From Symsagittifera roscoffensis (taxonomy: Eukaryota > Xenacoelomorpha > Acoela > Convolutidae): a DNA stretch of 64,000 nucleotides. Position 1 is the first letter of the stretch. Every line of letters starts with the position of its first letter. This document shows positions 52,001 through 60,315 of the stretch, piece by piece. Below the pieces are notes generated by a model. The model ran no database searches. It saw only the letters and a list, made by a program, of their open reading frames with translations, and was not told the origin of the DNA. Where the stretch lies: the NCBI RefSeq assembly GCF_963678635.1, contig NC_087071.1:20151613-20215612 (forward strand). Reading direction: 5' to 3'. The position numbers and the translations under genes are program-made.

Positions 52001-52968
52001 AAGTGTGATGGTGTCTGGATATCTTGTTGAGTAAGATTCCTAGTTCCATTGAGGTTTCCATTGTGTATAACTGTAGAGTTTAAACTATTATTTTGTGTAT
52101 CGGGCAAAAATGTATTATAGTTTAATGGTGTTGCATCAATGGTTAATGGTATTACTTTTACATAATCTCTTATGTAAGATATCGTACTTATTGCTTGACT
52201 TGAGATTGATTGTGGGAAGCTTATAAATGCGGGATGAGACCATTCGGGGTCCCAAACATAATCTGATTGTTCTGTGATAGCGGTATCATCGTTCGAGTTT
52301 TGGGGTCTAAAATTTTTTCTTGCTTGTGCAATTAAATCAATATTGTGTGTGAAATAATCTATTATGAACCATGCCAAAATTTTTTGTAGATCGTGTTTTG
52401 TATGTTGTGAAACGTCGTCTTTCGTGAAATTTTCTTTAATGATGTTTAAATAACTAGAGAGTAGTGTGATTTCATGTCGTACTTTCAAATGTTTAGATGT
52501 TTCTGTCGGTGAGACATTTGTTATTGGGATTTCGTTTTCTAATATCGAAATATAACTATATATTATTGCGAAAACTTCATTGGTGAATATGGAGTTTGCT
52601 CTTTGTGAGTTATGATATTGGATGCTTTTTATATATTCTGAAAAAACTTTTGAAAATTCTAAATCAAGATCGTCTGTTTGAATTGTATATTTTCTATTAT
52701 TATGGTTTGGTGAGGTGAATTCTATGGAGTAGATTCCATACTGTTGTGTTATGTTGCATATATCTTTTAAGTAGTGGTCTATGATTTGTCTTTTGATTTT
52801 TACATCTAGGAACTCTGTTTTACATGGACTAATTCCGGGTTCAAATAAATTTAATAGTAAATTTTTGCAAAATATATGCTGTCCTCTATCAGTGGTTGCA
52901 TCTACGATAAAAGGAAAGATTTCATCATCATCTGGACTTTCTTCACCTGGGGTGTGCGTTGAGCTCAT
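46084..52968 (-). CDS. Element 2 Gag-protease-RT-RNase H polyprotein (2294 aa)
   Basis: Reading from 52968: about 600 residues without known fold (Q/N/T-rich), a Gag core near 615-760 (DGAAQKWFSVLPLEIK near 657), one CCHC knuckle CNYCRRYGHSISEC near 840, then a long N/R/S/Y-rich tract (about residues 930-1070, SYNRNRSYSNNRNQNY-like). The protease site is FLIDSGAESN near 1224. RT has FTTADMNSAYNQMPL and the active site YLDDVF near 1735. RNase H has CDASNFGIG near 1883 and TDHKP near 1954. An H2C2 zinc finger (HTQNIKGH ... CNDCIVC) closes the frame, which stops at TAA (46086-46084), just before the integrase core. Confidence 0.95.
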   Translation of the reverse strand: MSSTHTPGEESPDDDEIFPFIVDATTDRGQHIFCKNLLLNLFEPGISPCKTEFLDVKIKRQIIDHYLKDICNITQQYGIYSIEFTSPNHNNRKYTIQTDDLDLEFSKVFSEYIKSIQYHNSQRANSIFTNEVFAIIYSYISILENEIPITNVSPTETSKHLKVRHEITLLSSYLNIIKENFTKDDVSQHTKHDLQKILAWFIIDYFTHNIDLIAQARKNFRPQNSNDDTAITEQSDYVWDPEWSHPAFISFPQSISSQAISTISYIRDYVKVIPLTIDATPLNYNTFLPDTQNNSLNSTVIHNGNLNGTRNLTQQDIQTPSHFINEEIVHTTTTQQSISPIRPNLTTPRNTNPSQTQVTLKSTVKPSVAPKYSHMDYQTHRPMTIPSKTRKTFTRNNFTDHNYNYTHPSKTYNQPQRNFNQYTRSRNWDNPMTQPNSINFQTNPPQDHSENYPFFQQNKNKKQTSYQMDYLSSDDDFLQPDIFAPNTQEYRRQGIQRTRTNHRNFSPQPIDAQHQQPIQQQNLINTQSFQPIQQQNPMTAHSYQASQMQNEIPLPYYLQQHEITRNQLSNFSQMPNAAESLQMTMNPYLMGGSSITSNKPLMVFTGTDPEYSVEDYLNAVTANLILNIGPEPINTPLHQNWIHRRTALIQTTLDGAAQKWFSVLPLEIKSNWKRFTQEFSKMFDSERNKQQQRVLCNEIRRLPNETIKQIAVRIETLVRKAYSLNTHDYKNTKMTEILMMTLTPQLRKIAIKKRASHPSSIREPDLDFRKLVDKLEQAEITMKLEETENLKLQYVNRIETTPTNINNIQESETDLVEKITEILNIYEKNPNFKGKPSFKKWCNYCRRYGHSISECRQKQQDNQNKPQKYKEPNKSFYQYMKKDQNLPNKTVHSNNSSGKPLPNNTNYTRNQSPYNSSYRGRSPERRNTNNSSQNHYNRPNSRNNYSRSNSNTQRFVSRSNSQSRNNYYPNNQSRNSSYNRNRNYSYNRNRSYSNNRNQNYPNNQSRNNSYNRSNYNRPNNNYQNRSRNNSQNRHSSYNNRYRNYSQSPHRNNNNYNNSNNRHRSSTPKHQRQINQVQSNPETTSDPPGIDDTVTDTLQLNQINCTSSDSESDTENTLSINMIKVENDYESVIYEQPFSSHIYENQSEFLQNYYTTPINSTPTTQETNEINTTNQTNKNTKTKCLNTNHIYQNIQKEQPKEKIWTIPFLLESPRNKEFQPPDLEIDFLIDSGAESNIINIPTWNEIKTLHPKLTPLETSSKLATAQGSTLINYGKIQLFLLPTRTMEQSKILNKPFKQIFHITDTKYNIIGIPFISKYIPTINILNSKILIKDKYTKTKETSLTFFQRLNKQPPFFSKFYPIFNQQRKHLKPLSGNIYNFSIKQVHQYDKEQNKQKFYMSEFEFKPIHKFFKITISSIKYLKNSNSDIISLHVYNNTPYQVTLPLGLLGYCETNATISPIHEKAYRVNNILQLLDICQSTILNEELSINNIISNENRNTDYFTKTPYFKPTFNISNYTEDQQKFLTMFNFQHSQITQDEFEKLAKQLIKYSSVYATSKFDVGKISSSLHLPLKPDAVFKKQRASKVPIHLHDKVNRLLDILEQYNIISPVNKEEQPKGNTFINPVIILAKGESLKIVLDARYLNSLIDESKCNWPIEPIQVILTKINGKYFTTADMNSAYNQMPLDEQSRRLTQFVIGNQQYEFNRLFYGISIGPAAFSAFMSKIFRPLILKKNAITYLDDVFMQSQTKDEMFNVLEKYHQILQNENLKAAPDKSHFFLTRVKFLGHNIERKTITPLKSRIDAIQKLQPPTNKKKIQEFLGMLNFLSKYVYKMQLYLRPFYNILRQQNNFEWNTEHQTRFEEIKKLLTEQISNTIPDSNQPFYAMCDASNFGIGAALLQSHSGTNKMNLISANSRLFTQAELRLSTLMRECTAIIYTLTEYEFLILGSKHPTVLFTDHKPIIFLFTQKSNPNHRVYRFQLILMKFPNLHIVWTAGKNLALPDTLSRNTPPELLTRKTTVEIPKNIKFYLAENETSPRLECKYAVKTDIEQSQINNLQHFPLYLDCQNNHYEVDLLGTSTFKPIPYSQWIKNNTQQKRTKQHPPKKDHFPLIEKEDLTDKINLSGPQTNDSKYTINQVFDLHDPLDTIPLSKLEIENIFLPPTEIITISTLKQYQNLDPVIRQLKSWHKYKTKPIKADSTILGNKTLLRYFRKFNNTTINENTDLLEYNLNKSTVPCLPLSMILIAFNISHTQNIKGHSGSEKTYSNFIQNFYFPNAPIWIKVLCNDCIVCQLNKP

Positions 52969-53410
52969 TTTTTCGTTCGATGACTGTTAATATGTAATTA
53001 TTAATGTGTCGAATTGGTTGATTCCAATTGTATAAATGTACTGGTTTGTGTTTATACTGCTTTTTTATTCTTCTTTTTCCTCTTTTTGATGAATTTGAAG
53101 TTGTTTCTGAGTCAGAAAAATATAATTGATCGTGAAGTGGGCAATTTTTATCTATTGATTCTTTTAGTTTGTAAAGTTCGTCTAAACTGTTGGTTTCTGA
53201 TTCTGAAAATGCGTTTCGATTTTTTGAAAATCTTTTTCGTGTTATTTGTCTTTGTTTCGTTATTATTTTTCTTTTTAGTGTTTGTCGTTTTGTTCGAATG
53301 TATCCAACTGTTTGTGTATGAGGTGTGATTACAAGGTCGTATTTTTTGTTATCTATTTCACAATTGTGTAAAACGATTGTTTGTTTATTTCCTAGGTTTT
53401 TAAATGACAT
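52943..53410 (-). CDS. Element 2 small basic ORF upstream of Gag (155 aa), unrecognised
   Basis: An intact frame from ATG (53410) to 52943, overlapping the Gag-Pol start by 26 nt in another frame. It has a strongly basic central part (KRQTLKRKIITKQRQITRKR) and a second basic patch (KRGKRRIKKQ) with serine-rich acidic segments between. There is no zinc finger or known domain. Position before Gag is unusual for Ty3/gypsy elements. The basic patches suggest nucleic-acid binding or nuclear localisation, but this is speculation. Confidence 0.65.
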   Translation of the reverse strand: MSFKNLGNKQTIVLHNCEIDNKKYDLVITPHTQTVGYIRTKRQTLKRKIITKQRQITRKRFSKNRNAFSESETNSLDELYKLKESIDKNCPLHDQLYFSDSETTSNSSKRGKRRIKKQYKHKPVHLYNWNQPIRHINNYILTVIERKNELNAHPR

Positions 53411-54640
53411 AAGGTTTAGAATGACGGATGCAAAAGGTTGTTAAATGATTTCTATTTTCTTAAACTGTTAGTTCTTACGATTTTTTGGTTAGCTTAACCT
53501 GGGTCTGTTTGTTCAGGGTTGGAGAGAAAAGTATATCGATTCCGAAGAATGATTTTTTACTTTCTCGTGGCTAGTATAAGTTAAGGTGTTAACTTACTTA
53601 ATCTTACTTAGGGGTAGTGATTGTGTTCAAGGGTTGGAGAATAGTAAATCGATCCACAAGGTTCAGGTATAATTAGAACGCGAGTAGTTCGTTAGATACT
53701 ATTTTAAACTTACTAAGTCTAAGATTTATCCTGGGTCTGGTAAGAGGGGGGGTCAAGTGAAGGATGAATAACCGAAGTTCTTCACTGTTTATCCTAATTT
53801 GAATGATTAGTTTTGTTCAAAAATTTCTATTAGTCCTGGGTTTTTAGAAAGGGTTGGATAGTGAATCGACGTTTGAGGTCGTTAGACACTCGTTTAAGTG
53901 GGTGGGGGAGAACAAAGTTGTTCTTTTTGATCCAAGGATAAGCCTTGATGATCAAATTTTAAATTTAATTAAGTAGAAAATGATTTAAGATCCAAGGATA
54001 AGCCTTGATGATCTGGTTTTAAAATTAAGTGAATTTAAGTTTTAATAAAATTTTAAATGTGTGTAAAGGAAAGATTTAGTGTTTTGATGATGTTAGTGGG
54101 TTTATGATTGCTGTTATGTTTTAGATGATGGAGCTGGAACAACAGGATGATTTATGATAACTAACCATTTATTGTCATGCTACTAATTTTTATTTTTTAT
54201 TTTTCAATAAATATTTTTCAAACATGTTTTGTATATTACTGCAGAGTTTTAGGAAAACGATCTTAGATCTTTTTATCAATCGTTATTGTATATTAATAAT
54301 TTTGTTTAGCGCCTGAAATGATTTTGAAGATTAACTTCAAGGTTTTATGTTTGCAAATGAAAATCTAAATTCATTGCCAGTAGTATTCTAAATATAAAAG
54401 TTTGTTCTGGTTTTTGCCTAACTATCATATAGCTATATGGCAAGTTTCTACTTTGTCGTATGTCGTCTCTGGTTCGAGGTCTTCTTCCAATTCCGGGTAG
54501 TTCTGTTATGGTTCGGAATATTGGCTCTGATCTATTGAGTCGTAGAGACATTTCGATTAAATTATTGTCGTATAACATTTTGTAAATGTTTTTGTCTAAT
54601 TTCTAATCTATTTTGGTTAATTCTAAGCTATTAAGGTCTT
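53411..54640 (-). other. 1.2 kb leader of element 2
   Basis: Lies between the PBS and the first ORF. It contains a 25-bp direct duplication (GATCCAAGGATAAGCCTTGA at about 53931 and 53990) and a 77-codon frame (54578-54345) without recognised motif. Several GGGTTGG.GA..AGTA..TCGAT-like blocks recur at 53515-53660 and 53845-53880. A leader this long could carry packaging or splice-donor signals; none is identified. Confidence 0.6.
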
Positions 54641-54663
54641 GTTCGAGACTTATGGTCGCACCA
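54641..54663 (-). other. Primer binding site of element 2
   Basis: Two bases inside the 5' LTR the + strand reads GTTCGAGAC...GGTCGCACCA, i.e. it looks like the 3' end of a tRNA including a T-loop-like GTTCGA and the CCA tail. On the element strand it is TGGTGCGACC..., a PBS complementary to that tRNA over about 23 nt. I cannot name the tRNA with certainty. It is one base shorter than a canonical 3' arm, so a species-specific tRNA or a mutation is possible. It differs from the serine-type PBS of element 1. Confidence 0.6.
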
Positions 54664-54665
54664 GA

Positions 54666-55075
54666 TGAGTTAGGACCGAGTTGGTTAACTCATAGAGTAA
54701 TTTCGGATAGGGTACACCGTCTGCTCGTCACGCTATTTTATTTTCGGCCGGATAGATTCGTGCAACTTCTTAGTCTAATACCGATCCTAATCTTACTCTT
54801 ATACTATCTAGTCTCAGGTTGTTTAACTAGTCTCTGCTAGGCTCAATAGATCTAGGGTATACTGGTTTATTGCGGCTGCTGAAGTGCTCGGGAGAGTCCA
54901 ACTAATTTCTAAGTTAAATTCAAATCTCTCTGGTGCTGAAATTACAAGTAACTTCAGCACTTACAAATAAGTGGGTTGTTAGTTAGATGGATCATGATTG
55001 GTTAATATTAAATACTTTACATTGGTAAAATATCTAAATTATCCAATCATAAAATGTAGTTTAGATCAGGTTCCA
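54666..55075 (-). repeat. 5' LTR of element 2 (410 bp)
   Basis: On the + strand it runs TGAGTTAGGACCGAGTTGG to CAGGTTCCA. Identical to 41328-41737 except for about two substitutions (ACGCTATTTTATTT vs ACGCTATCTTATTT; CTTACAAATAAG vs CTTACACATAAG). It carries TG...CA ends and is followed by the CAAT target duplication. Confidence 0.97.
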
Positions 55076-55079
55076 CAAT

Positions 55080-55933
55080 ACTCACTTCATAGATCCTCTT
55101 TAGATGTTTGATAATTAATAATAAGTGCACTAAAACTGAGACTACTTAATAGCTGTTGACTTATTTGCTGCACAGGATAGACAGACTGCTATACATGTAT
55201 TTTTCGTGACTTTTCTTACTATATTTGAGAATTTTCAGCATCAGAACTTAATGATGCTGCTGTAGGAAAGCCACTAGTTGCTTACCACTCTGAAATGATT
55301 TGTCGTTATGAGTTTCGTCCTGATAATTACCATTTACTTGAAAAAAATAGGTGAATAGCTAGTGTTTTTATTTACTTCTACAACTACACAAAGGTGAAGG
55401 AAGTTGTCGTTAAACTAAGCTTTCAAGATTTATTAGAATCTTCACGAGAGACAAGGCAAAAGAACTTTAGATTCATTGCTTATAGATAAATATAACTGGG
55501 AGATACCACTGAGAGTACTGTCTAGAATGGATTTTGATTCCAAATTGAAGCGCTGTTTTTTTTAAAAAAAACTTCTAGCTTATTTTTTCAATCAGAATGA
55601 TTGTGTCGAGTTTAGCTGAAAGCATTTTTTGAGCGTTACGAGTGGTGAATTGTTATTTATGGCGTCTATTGTAATTGAAAAAGACTCACAACTAACTTTA
55701 AAAAAACACTTAGGTAATAGTTTTGTTTTTAGAATTTTTTTTATTGGTAATTGTTCCATTTCTCTATCTGTAGCTGGAAACGTTTGATCGTTTTTGTGCA
55801 ATTGCTTCATCATTGCAGGTATCCATCAGTTCATACTTATTCAATTGTCGACTTTAAGCAAAAACAGCATGGGACGAGAAATTTAAAAGGGACACAAACA
55901 TGAGAAGAGTGTTTTTAAAAGGAAAACAAACAA
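55080..55933 (+). other. Dynein intron between LTR element and R1 cluster
   Basis: AT-rich sequence with no recognised feature. A 73-codon frame on the - strand (55813-55592) has no motif. Confidence 0.5.
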
Positions 55934-56454
55934 AACAAGAGTGCTCGTATCAGGGCGAAGCCTTGAATTTTTCAACTGCCTTTTAAGGTTTATGGAGCAG
56001 TAATAACATTAAAAAATTAAAATGAAATTTTTTTTTTCTAAAATTTGAATTTTTTTAAACGAAAATCATCCCCCCACGCGCCATACAAAACACAAAAGGA
56101 TAGATTTTGCTCCTTGTAACAAACCAATTATGAGGAATAAGCTTCTTTTAACCAATTTGGAACAATTTCTAAGACGGATTAACTCTCCGCTTACGCGTTA
56201 ATAGCGCGAAATATATCGTGCGTTAATTGTCCCAAATTGGCCAAAATGGCAATCTTTAAACCCCCATAACTTTACGAAAAATGATCACAGGTAAAATTTA
56301 AGCTCAATTTTAAGCTCAAGACAACAATGGCTTTCGAATGATCTAAAAAAATTCCGTCAAAAATGGCTAGTTAAAAAATCGAAATTTGTCTGACGAAAAA
56401 AAAAACCCACCCCGAGCACAAATATTCTGTTACTTTCGTATCGAAAGTCGGAAC
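55934..56454 (-). repeat. R1 interspersed repeat, copy 6 (reverse orientation)
   Basis: Begins AAACAAGAGTGCTCGTATCA with palindrome TCAGGGCGAAGCCTTGA and ends TACTTTCGTATCGAAAGTCG then GAAC. It is followed without a gap by copy 7. Confidence 0.88.
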
Positions 56455-56640
56455 AACAAGACTGCTTGTATCAGGGCAAAGCCCTGAATGTTCCGACTGC
56501 CTTTTAAGGTTTATGAAGCAGTAATAACAAAAAAAAATTAAATATAATAAAATAAAATACATTTTTTTTCTAAAATTTGAAATTTTTTATGAAAATCAAC
56601 CTCCCACACGCCATATAAAGTACAAAAGGATAAATTTCGC
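56455..56640 (-). repeat. R1 interspersed repeat, copy 7 (truncated)
   Basis: Begins AACAAGACTGCTTGTATCAG with a perfect palindrome TCAGGGCAAAGCCCTGA and runs to GGATAAATTTCGCTC, where copy 8 takes over. Only the hairpin-side third is present. Confidence 0.85.
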
Positions 56641-57154
56641 TCGTAGAAGAGCCAAGCCCTGAAGATTCTGAGTGCCTTTTAAGTCTTATGGAGCAGTAGT
56701 TAATAAATGTAATAAAGTAAAAATGAAAAAAGAATTTTTTTTTATAAAATTCGAAATTTTCTTATGAAATCATCCCCCACACTCCAAATAAATAAACAAA
56801 AGAATAGATTGCGCTCATTATAACAAATCATTTATGGCAAATGAGCTTCTTTCAACCATCAACTTGGAACGATTTCTAAGACGGATTAAAAATCTGCTTA
56901 CGCGTTAATAGCGCGAAATATATCGCTTGTTAAATGTCCCAAATTGGCCAAAATGGCAATCTTTAAACCCCCATAATTTTACGAAAAATGATCACAGGTA
57001 AAATTCTTTTTTCAAATTAAGCTCTGGACAACAATACTTTTAGAAAGATATTTTAAAACCTCCGTCAAAAAAGGCTAGTTGAAAAGTCGAAATTTGCCTG
57101 AAAAAAAACACCAGAGCACGAATATTCCGTTACTTTCGTTACGAAGGTCGGAAC
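56641..57154 (-). repeat. R1 interspersed repeat, copy 8 (reverse orientation)
   Basis: Begins GTAGAAGAGCCAAGCCCTGA and ends ACGAAGGTCGGAAC. Together with copies 6 and 7 it makes a head-to-tail run of three, suggesting nested or tandem insertion at one site. Confidence 0.82.
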
Positions 57155-57520
57155 AATAAAAATGCTTGTTTCAGTAGAAATTGTAAGATTTCACATCGTG
57201 AGAAGCTGCATAAACAGAATCTAATTCAATTAAAAAACAATGAAGCAGATTATTCTAAATTATCAACTAATATTCAAAAAACCGTCCAGAAAATTTTTTA
57301 AATTTTGCTCCTACACACTATACTGCTGGCGCCGAATGTAAGCCAGCCGAAATACTTGCCAATGCCAAGCTTGAACAACCATTGATTCGGTTTTTAATAT
57401 GAATTATTGTAGAAAAAGCTATGACTTACGCACGTATTTAACAGATCATCAATCAGAAAACATTTAACTCAGAAGTAAAAATGGATGGAGGTGAACATTA
57501 TAGATGTGAACATTGCTCAC

Positions 57521-57602
57521 CGTCTATAAATCTGTTGAAAAGTCAATTTTTCTCAGTTCGCACGTCGCCTGCAACAGTAAATTTTACTTTTAGTGATATC
57601 TT
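57521..57602 (-). pseudogene. Rab copy C: decayed first exon
   Basis: The 82-nt segment aligns base for base with copy A exon 1 (39722-39803), including the GTGAGC donor. The start codon position is AAG, the P-loop GKT has become EKN (GAGAAAAAT for GGGAAAACT), and a Cys codon is TGA. The flanks (57240-57375 and 57603-58200) are homologous to those of copy A exon 1. Exons 2-4 of this copy are not found downstream, so it is a truncated pseudogene. Confidence 0.88.
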
Positions 57603-59009
57603 TTTAAGCCAGCAGTAATAAAAACTTGTAATCTGAACACAGAAATTTAATAAAAGACAATAACTTGCGGAACTATCTTATAATACTCAGCTTACAAATG
57701 ATTCGAGTATCAATTTTCTGGCTTTTGTTAAACCTAATTTCAAATACCAATATCTAAAAAAAAACTTAAACAGGTTAAATCACTCGCCTCAACAGAAGTA
57801 GTTTTCATCAATAAAATCCTTAAAAAATATGAGATTTAAGAGGTTGTTACCTTAATTAGTAGTTGCTCTTGATGATAAATTGAGTCAATGCCAAAAACGA
57901 ATTTCAAAGGAACTCAAGCTTGCTTGCTTTTATTTAACTGTTCAACTAGTTTTTTTAAAGAACCGATTACTTTTTAATCGTTTTAAGCATGTTTGGAGTT
58001 TTACGCAAAGATTATTTCATCAAAACTTTGTTGCAATATAACGTCTGGCGGTATATAACGTATTTTGAGCGGTAAATTTGTTTTGAATTTGTCGACGCTT
58101 GTCGAAAAACAGTTATCAAAATGTCAAATCTTACTTACTAAAATTTTAAATGTGATTTTTTCAATTTTTCCGGCTCTTTCTCTTAATTTTATCTTTGAGC
58201 ATGTTTTGTTTTATAGAAATTACAATTTTTGGAAGATGAAAGTCGGCTGTAAAGAGACTAAGGTGTATGTTTTTTAAACGATTGTTTTTTAAAAAGAAAA
58301 TCAGGAATTTTCCCGAGTTGACCGAAATGTGATCTCAGAGTTTCCAACAAATACTTTGCAGGAGTTTTTAAATCGATTAAACTCTAATTACCATATCCTG
58401 ATTTCACGGAGTGTGGGGTTTCAAAAAATTTTTGCAAAATTTTTAGACTTTTTTCAAATTACTTTGCTGAGCACTCCCAGAGACACAATAAAGACCCTAT
58501 TTTGACCAAAAATTTTGCGCCGCATGAACATTTTCAAAAAATGGCTCAAAAAGCTGTTTTTTGGCACTTTTTGGAAAATTTTGACCAAAAAATTGCGTTC
58601 TTTTTCGCCGCAACCCCCTCCTTCAAAATAAGTATACATTTCGCTGAAGTCGCCTTTTTCAAAATTTTATTGTTTTTTAGCCATCAAAGTGGTAGATTTA
58701 ATCAAATAATACCAAAGAGGGACCCTTTGCTTGGTGTGGGGGTTTATTTTTTTCCACTTTTTTTAGCAAGTTTGACAAAATTAAGCATTTGGTCGAAGTG
58801 TACATTGATGCAAATTTATCCATCATTGTAAAGTATTCCAAAAGTATATGATGCAAAAACCGTTCATCATACTTGTTATGTAGTACCAATGGGTCAATTT
58901 ATCCTGAATAACCTCTACAATTTATGCAAGCTTTTCGTGATGAAAAGTTTGAATATGTTTTCTTTACAATAAAAAACAATCTAAAAAAAAATTCTGTCAT
59001 TTTCTGTAG
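57603..59009 (+). other. Upstream flank of Rab copy C; end of 33 kb dynein intron
   Basis: The first 600 bp resemble the promoter side of copy A. A frame of 109 codons on + (58502-58831) is phenylalanine-rich and unrecognised. The stretch ends at the dynein micro-exon acceptor. Confidence 0.5.
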
Positions 59010-59048
59010 GCAACCGAAATCGAAGCAAAAAAAGTCCAGTCGAAGCTA
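59010..59048 (+). CDS. Probable dynein heavy chain exon 11 of window: 39-nt stalk micro-exon
   Basis: Thirteen phase-0 codons (ATEIEAKKVQSKL) lie between a good acceptor (tttctgtag) and the donor gtaagt. Charge-rich helical composition fits the part of CC1 that follows the exon at 25698. In related dyneins about 11 residues around a MM..IE motif separate the two segments, so another micro-exon may be hidden in the 33 kb intron. The following exon (the ..ADE.AN..AA.A..I..EC segment) is not found up to 64000. The call rests on splice sites, phase and composition only. Confidence 0.6.
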
Positions 59049-59439
59049 GTAAGTTTTTTCTGGTAAACAGCCGTACACATTCCTATTTTAGTGCATTAGG
59101 TTTGAAATGAACTCAATTGAAAAACACAAGAAATTTTCAGCAAAATTGTACGTTTCCGTCGAGAAGTTGTTTCATTTTTAATTGCTGTCATTCTATCCTC
59201 AGTTTAATTTCTTCCATTTTTTTCTTTTCCTTTGCAAATTTTAGTTTTTCTTATGAAAATTTATATCTAATTTTTCTAATATAACAAATTTGCCATAATG
59301 CATGTTTTGATCTTGCCATAATGCATCTTACTCCATTATAAGCAGGTTCAAAATTTATTCTTAATGGTCTATTAAGACGTTATAAAAGTAACATAACAAA
59401 AACTTATTCAACATCATCAGAACAAAACAGTTTTTTTTC

Positions 59440-59666
59440 TCAGCAATGACAGATGCGTTTTAATCCATTACTCCGGTCATTCAAATTCACTGCCGATTTT
59501 GTGTTTCGAATGTTCTCCCATTTTTGTTTCTGGTGCTCAATCATCACTCGCGAAATGTCTTCAAACAATGTATCTACTCCTTTTCCGTCTTTGGCTGACG
59601 TCATGTACCATTTATGGAAGTTGTTCACTTCGCATAGTAATTCAATGCTTCTTGTGTCGATTGTAC
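59440..59666 (-). CDS. Rab copy B last exon: G5 motif and CXC tail
   Basis: After acceptor ATGTCCACAG (- strand), two bases complete Gly, then TIDTRSIELLCEVNNFHKWY and MTSAKDGKGVDTLFEDISRV, ending ...RICHC and TGA (59442-59440). It matches copy A exon 4 through FHKWYMTSAKDG and EHQKQK, differs at many other positions, and keeps the CXC prenylation end (CHC) and the TSAK motif. The exon is one codon shorter. Selection on the protein seems likely because the frame and motifs are intact. It lies beyond the dynein micro-exon, still antisense to dynein. Confidence 0.92.
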
Positions 59667-59736
59667 CTGTGGACATACAAATATTGCTGCAATAAATTGG
59701 ACAGAAAGCATAATAATAAATGAATAAATTATAAAA

Positions 59737-60225
59737 TCAAGACTGCTCGTATATCAGGGCAAAAACCCTGAATGTTCCGATTGTCCCTTAATTCATTTCG
59801 AATATTTTTTGGGGAAAGAAAACCTTGAAAACCTAAACATTTCGCTCAAGGTCAAAGGGTAAAATTTTGATTCGTTCGAAATTAAAACGACCAATAGGCC
59901 AGCCTCAATTCAATTTGGAACGAATTTGTTGTTCAGGATAATTCGCAACGCAAAAATATTTCGCGTTACGCTCTCAGCTTTATGAATAAACTCTTCAAAG
60001 CGCGCATAATTTACTCCAGAACATGGCAAATTTGGCAACTTTCAAACCCCCAGAACTGTTCAAAAAATGATCGGATATGAAATATCTTTTTTCATTTGAA
60101 CTCAGGAGGTCGATATCTTCAATGAAGTTAAAGAAGTTTGTTGAAAATTATTGTTTCGATCGGTGAAAAATGACTGGATAAAAAAATCACACCGAGCATA
60201 TATAAACATCTTCGAAAGTCGGAAC
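59737..60225 (-). repeat. R1 interspersed repeat, copy 9 (reverse orientation)
   Basis: Begins CAAGACTGCTCGTATATCAG with palindrome TCAGGGCAAAAACCCTGA and ends CTTCGAAAGTCGGAAC. It is of the subfamily sharing CAGGATAATTCGCAACGC and CAGAACATGG blocks with copies 1, 3 and 5. Confidence 0.85.
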
Positions 60226-60315
60226 AATTATGATTAATATATAAAAACAGAGCGACTGACAAGCAATAAAAATAGAACTTGCAAAAAAATTTTAATAGTT
60301 GCCAATCGATTTTTA

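Larger units (their letters stand above)
41328..55075 (-). mobile_element. 13.7 kb LTR retrotransposon (Ty3/gypsy type), young insertion
   Basis: Two 410-bp direct LTRs (41328-41737 and 54666-55075) bound the element; the flanks are an exact CAAT duplication (41324-41327 and 55076-55079). Reading on the - strand the order is 5' LTR, PBS, 1.2 kb leader, small basic ORF, Gag-PR-RT-RNase H, in-frame TAA, integrase, then 3 kb of short open frames, 3' LTR. The LTRs differ at about 2 positions, so insertion is recent. At 13.7 kb it is much longer than a typical Ty3/gypsy element (5-8 kb), because of the long leader and the 3' region. Confidence 0.95.
1452..59048 (+). other. Axonemal dynein heavy chain gene, internal part (AAA3 to start of stalk)
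   Basis: This is the span of eleven exons of one dynein heavy chain gene. The order of motifs is AAA3 (GRNPVTPRFLRHFN), the AAA3-AAA4 linker ([22 protein letters not shown]), the AAA4 Walker A ([14 protein letters not shown]), the end of AAA4 (NYVTPTSYLELI) and the beginning of stalk helix CC1 (RRYEVGLEKL). Dynein heavy chains are AAA+ motors that move on axonemal microtubules. By general family resemblance this one belongs with the single-headed inner-arm chains (DNAH3/7/12 type); that subtype is an inference. About 500 residues of an expected ~4000 are in the window; both ends lie outside. Introns range from about 100 bp to 33 kb and hold retrotransposons, minisatellites and an antisense Rab cluster. 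One exon between 10954 and 14734 is missing. Confidence 0.93.
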
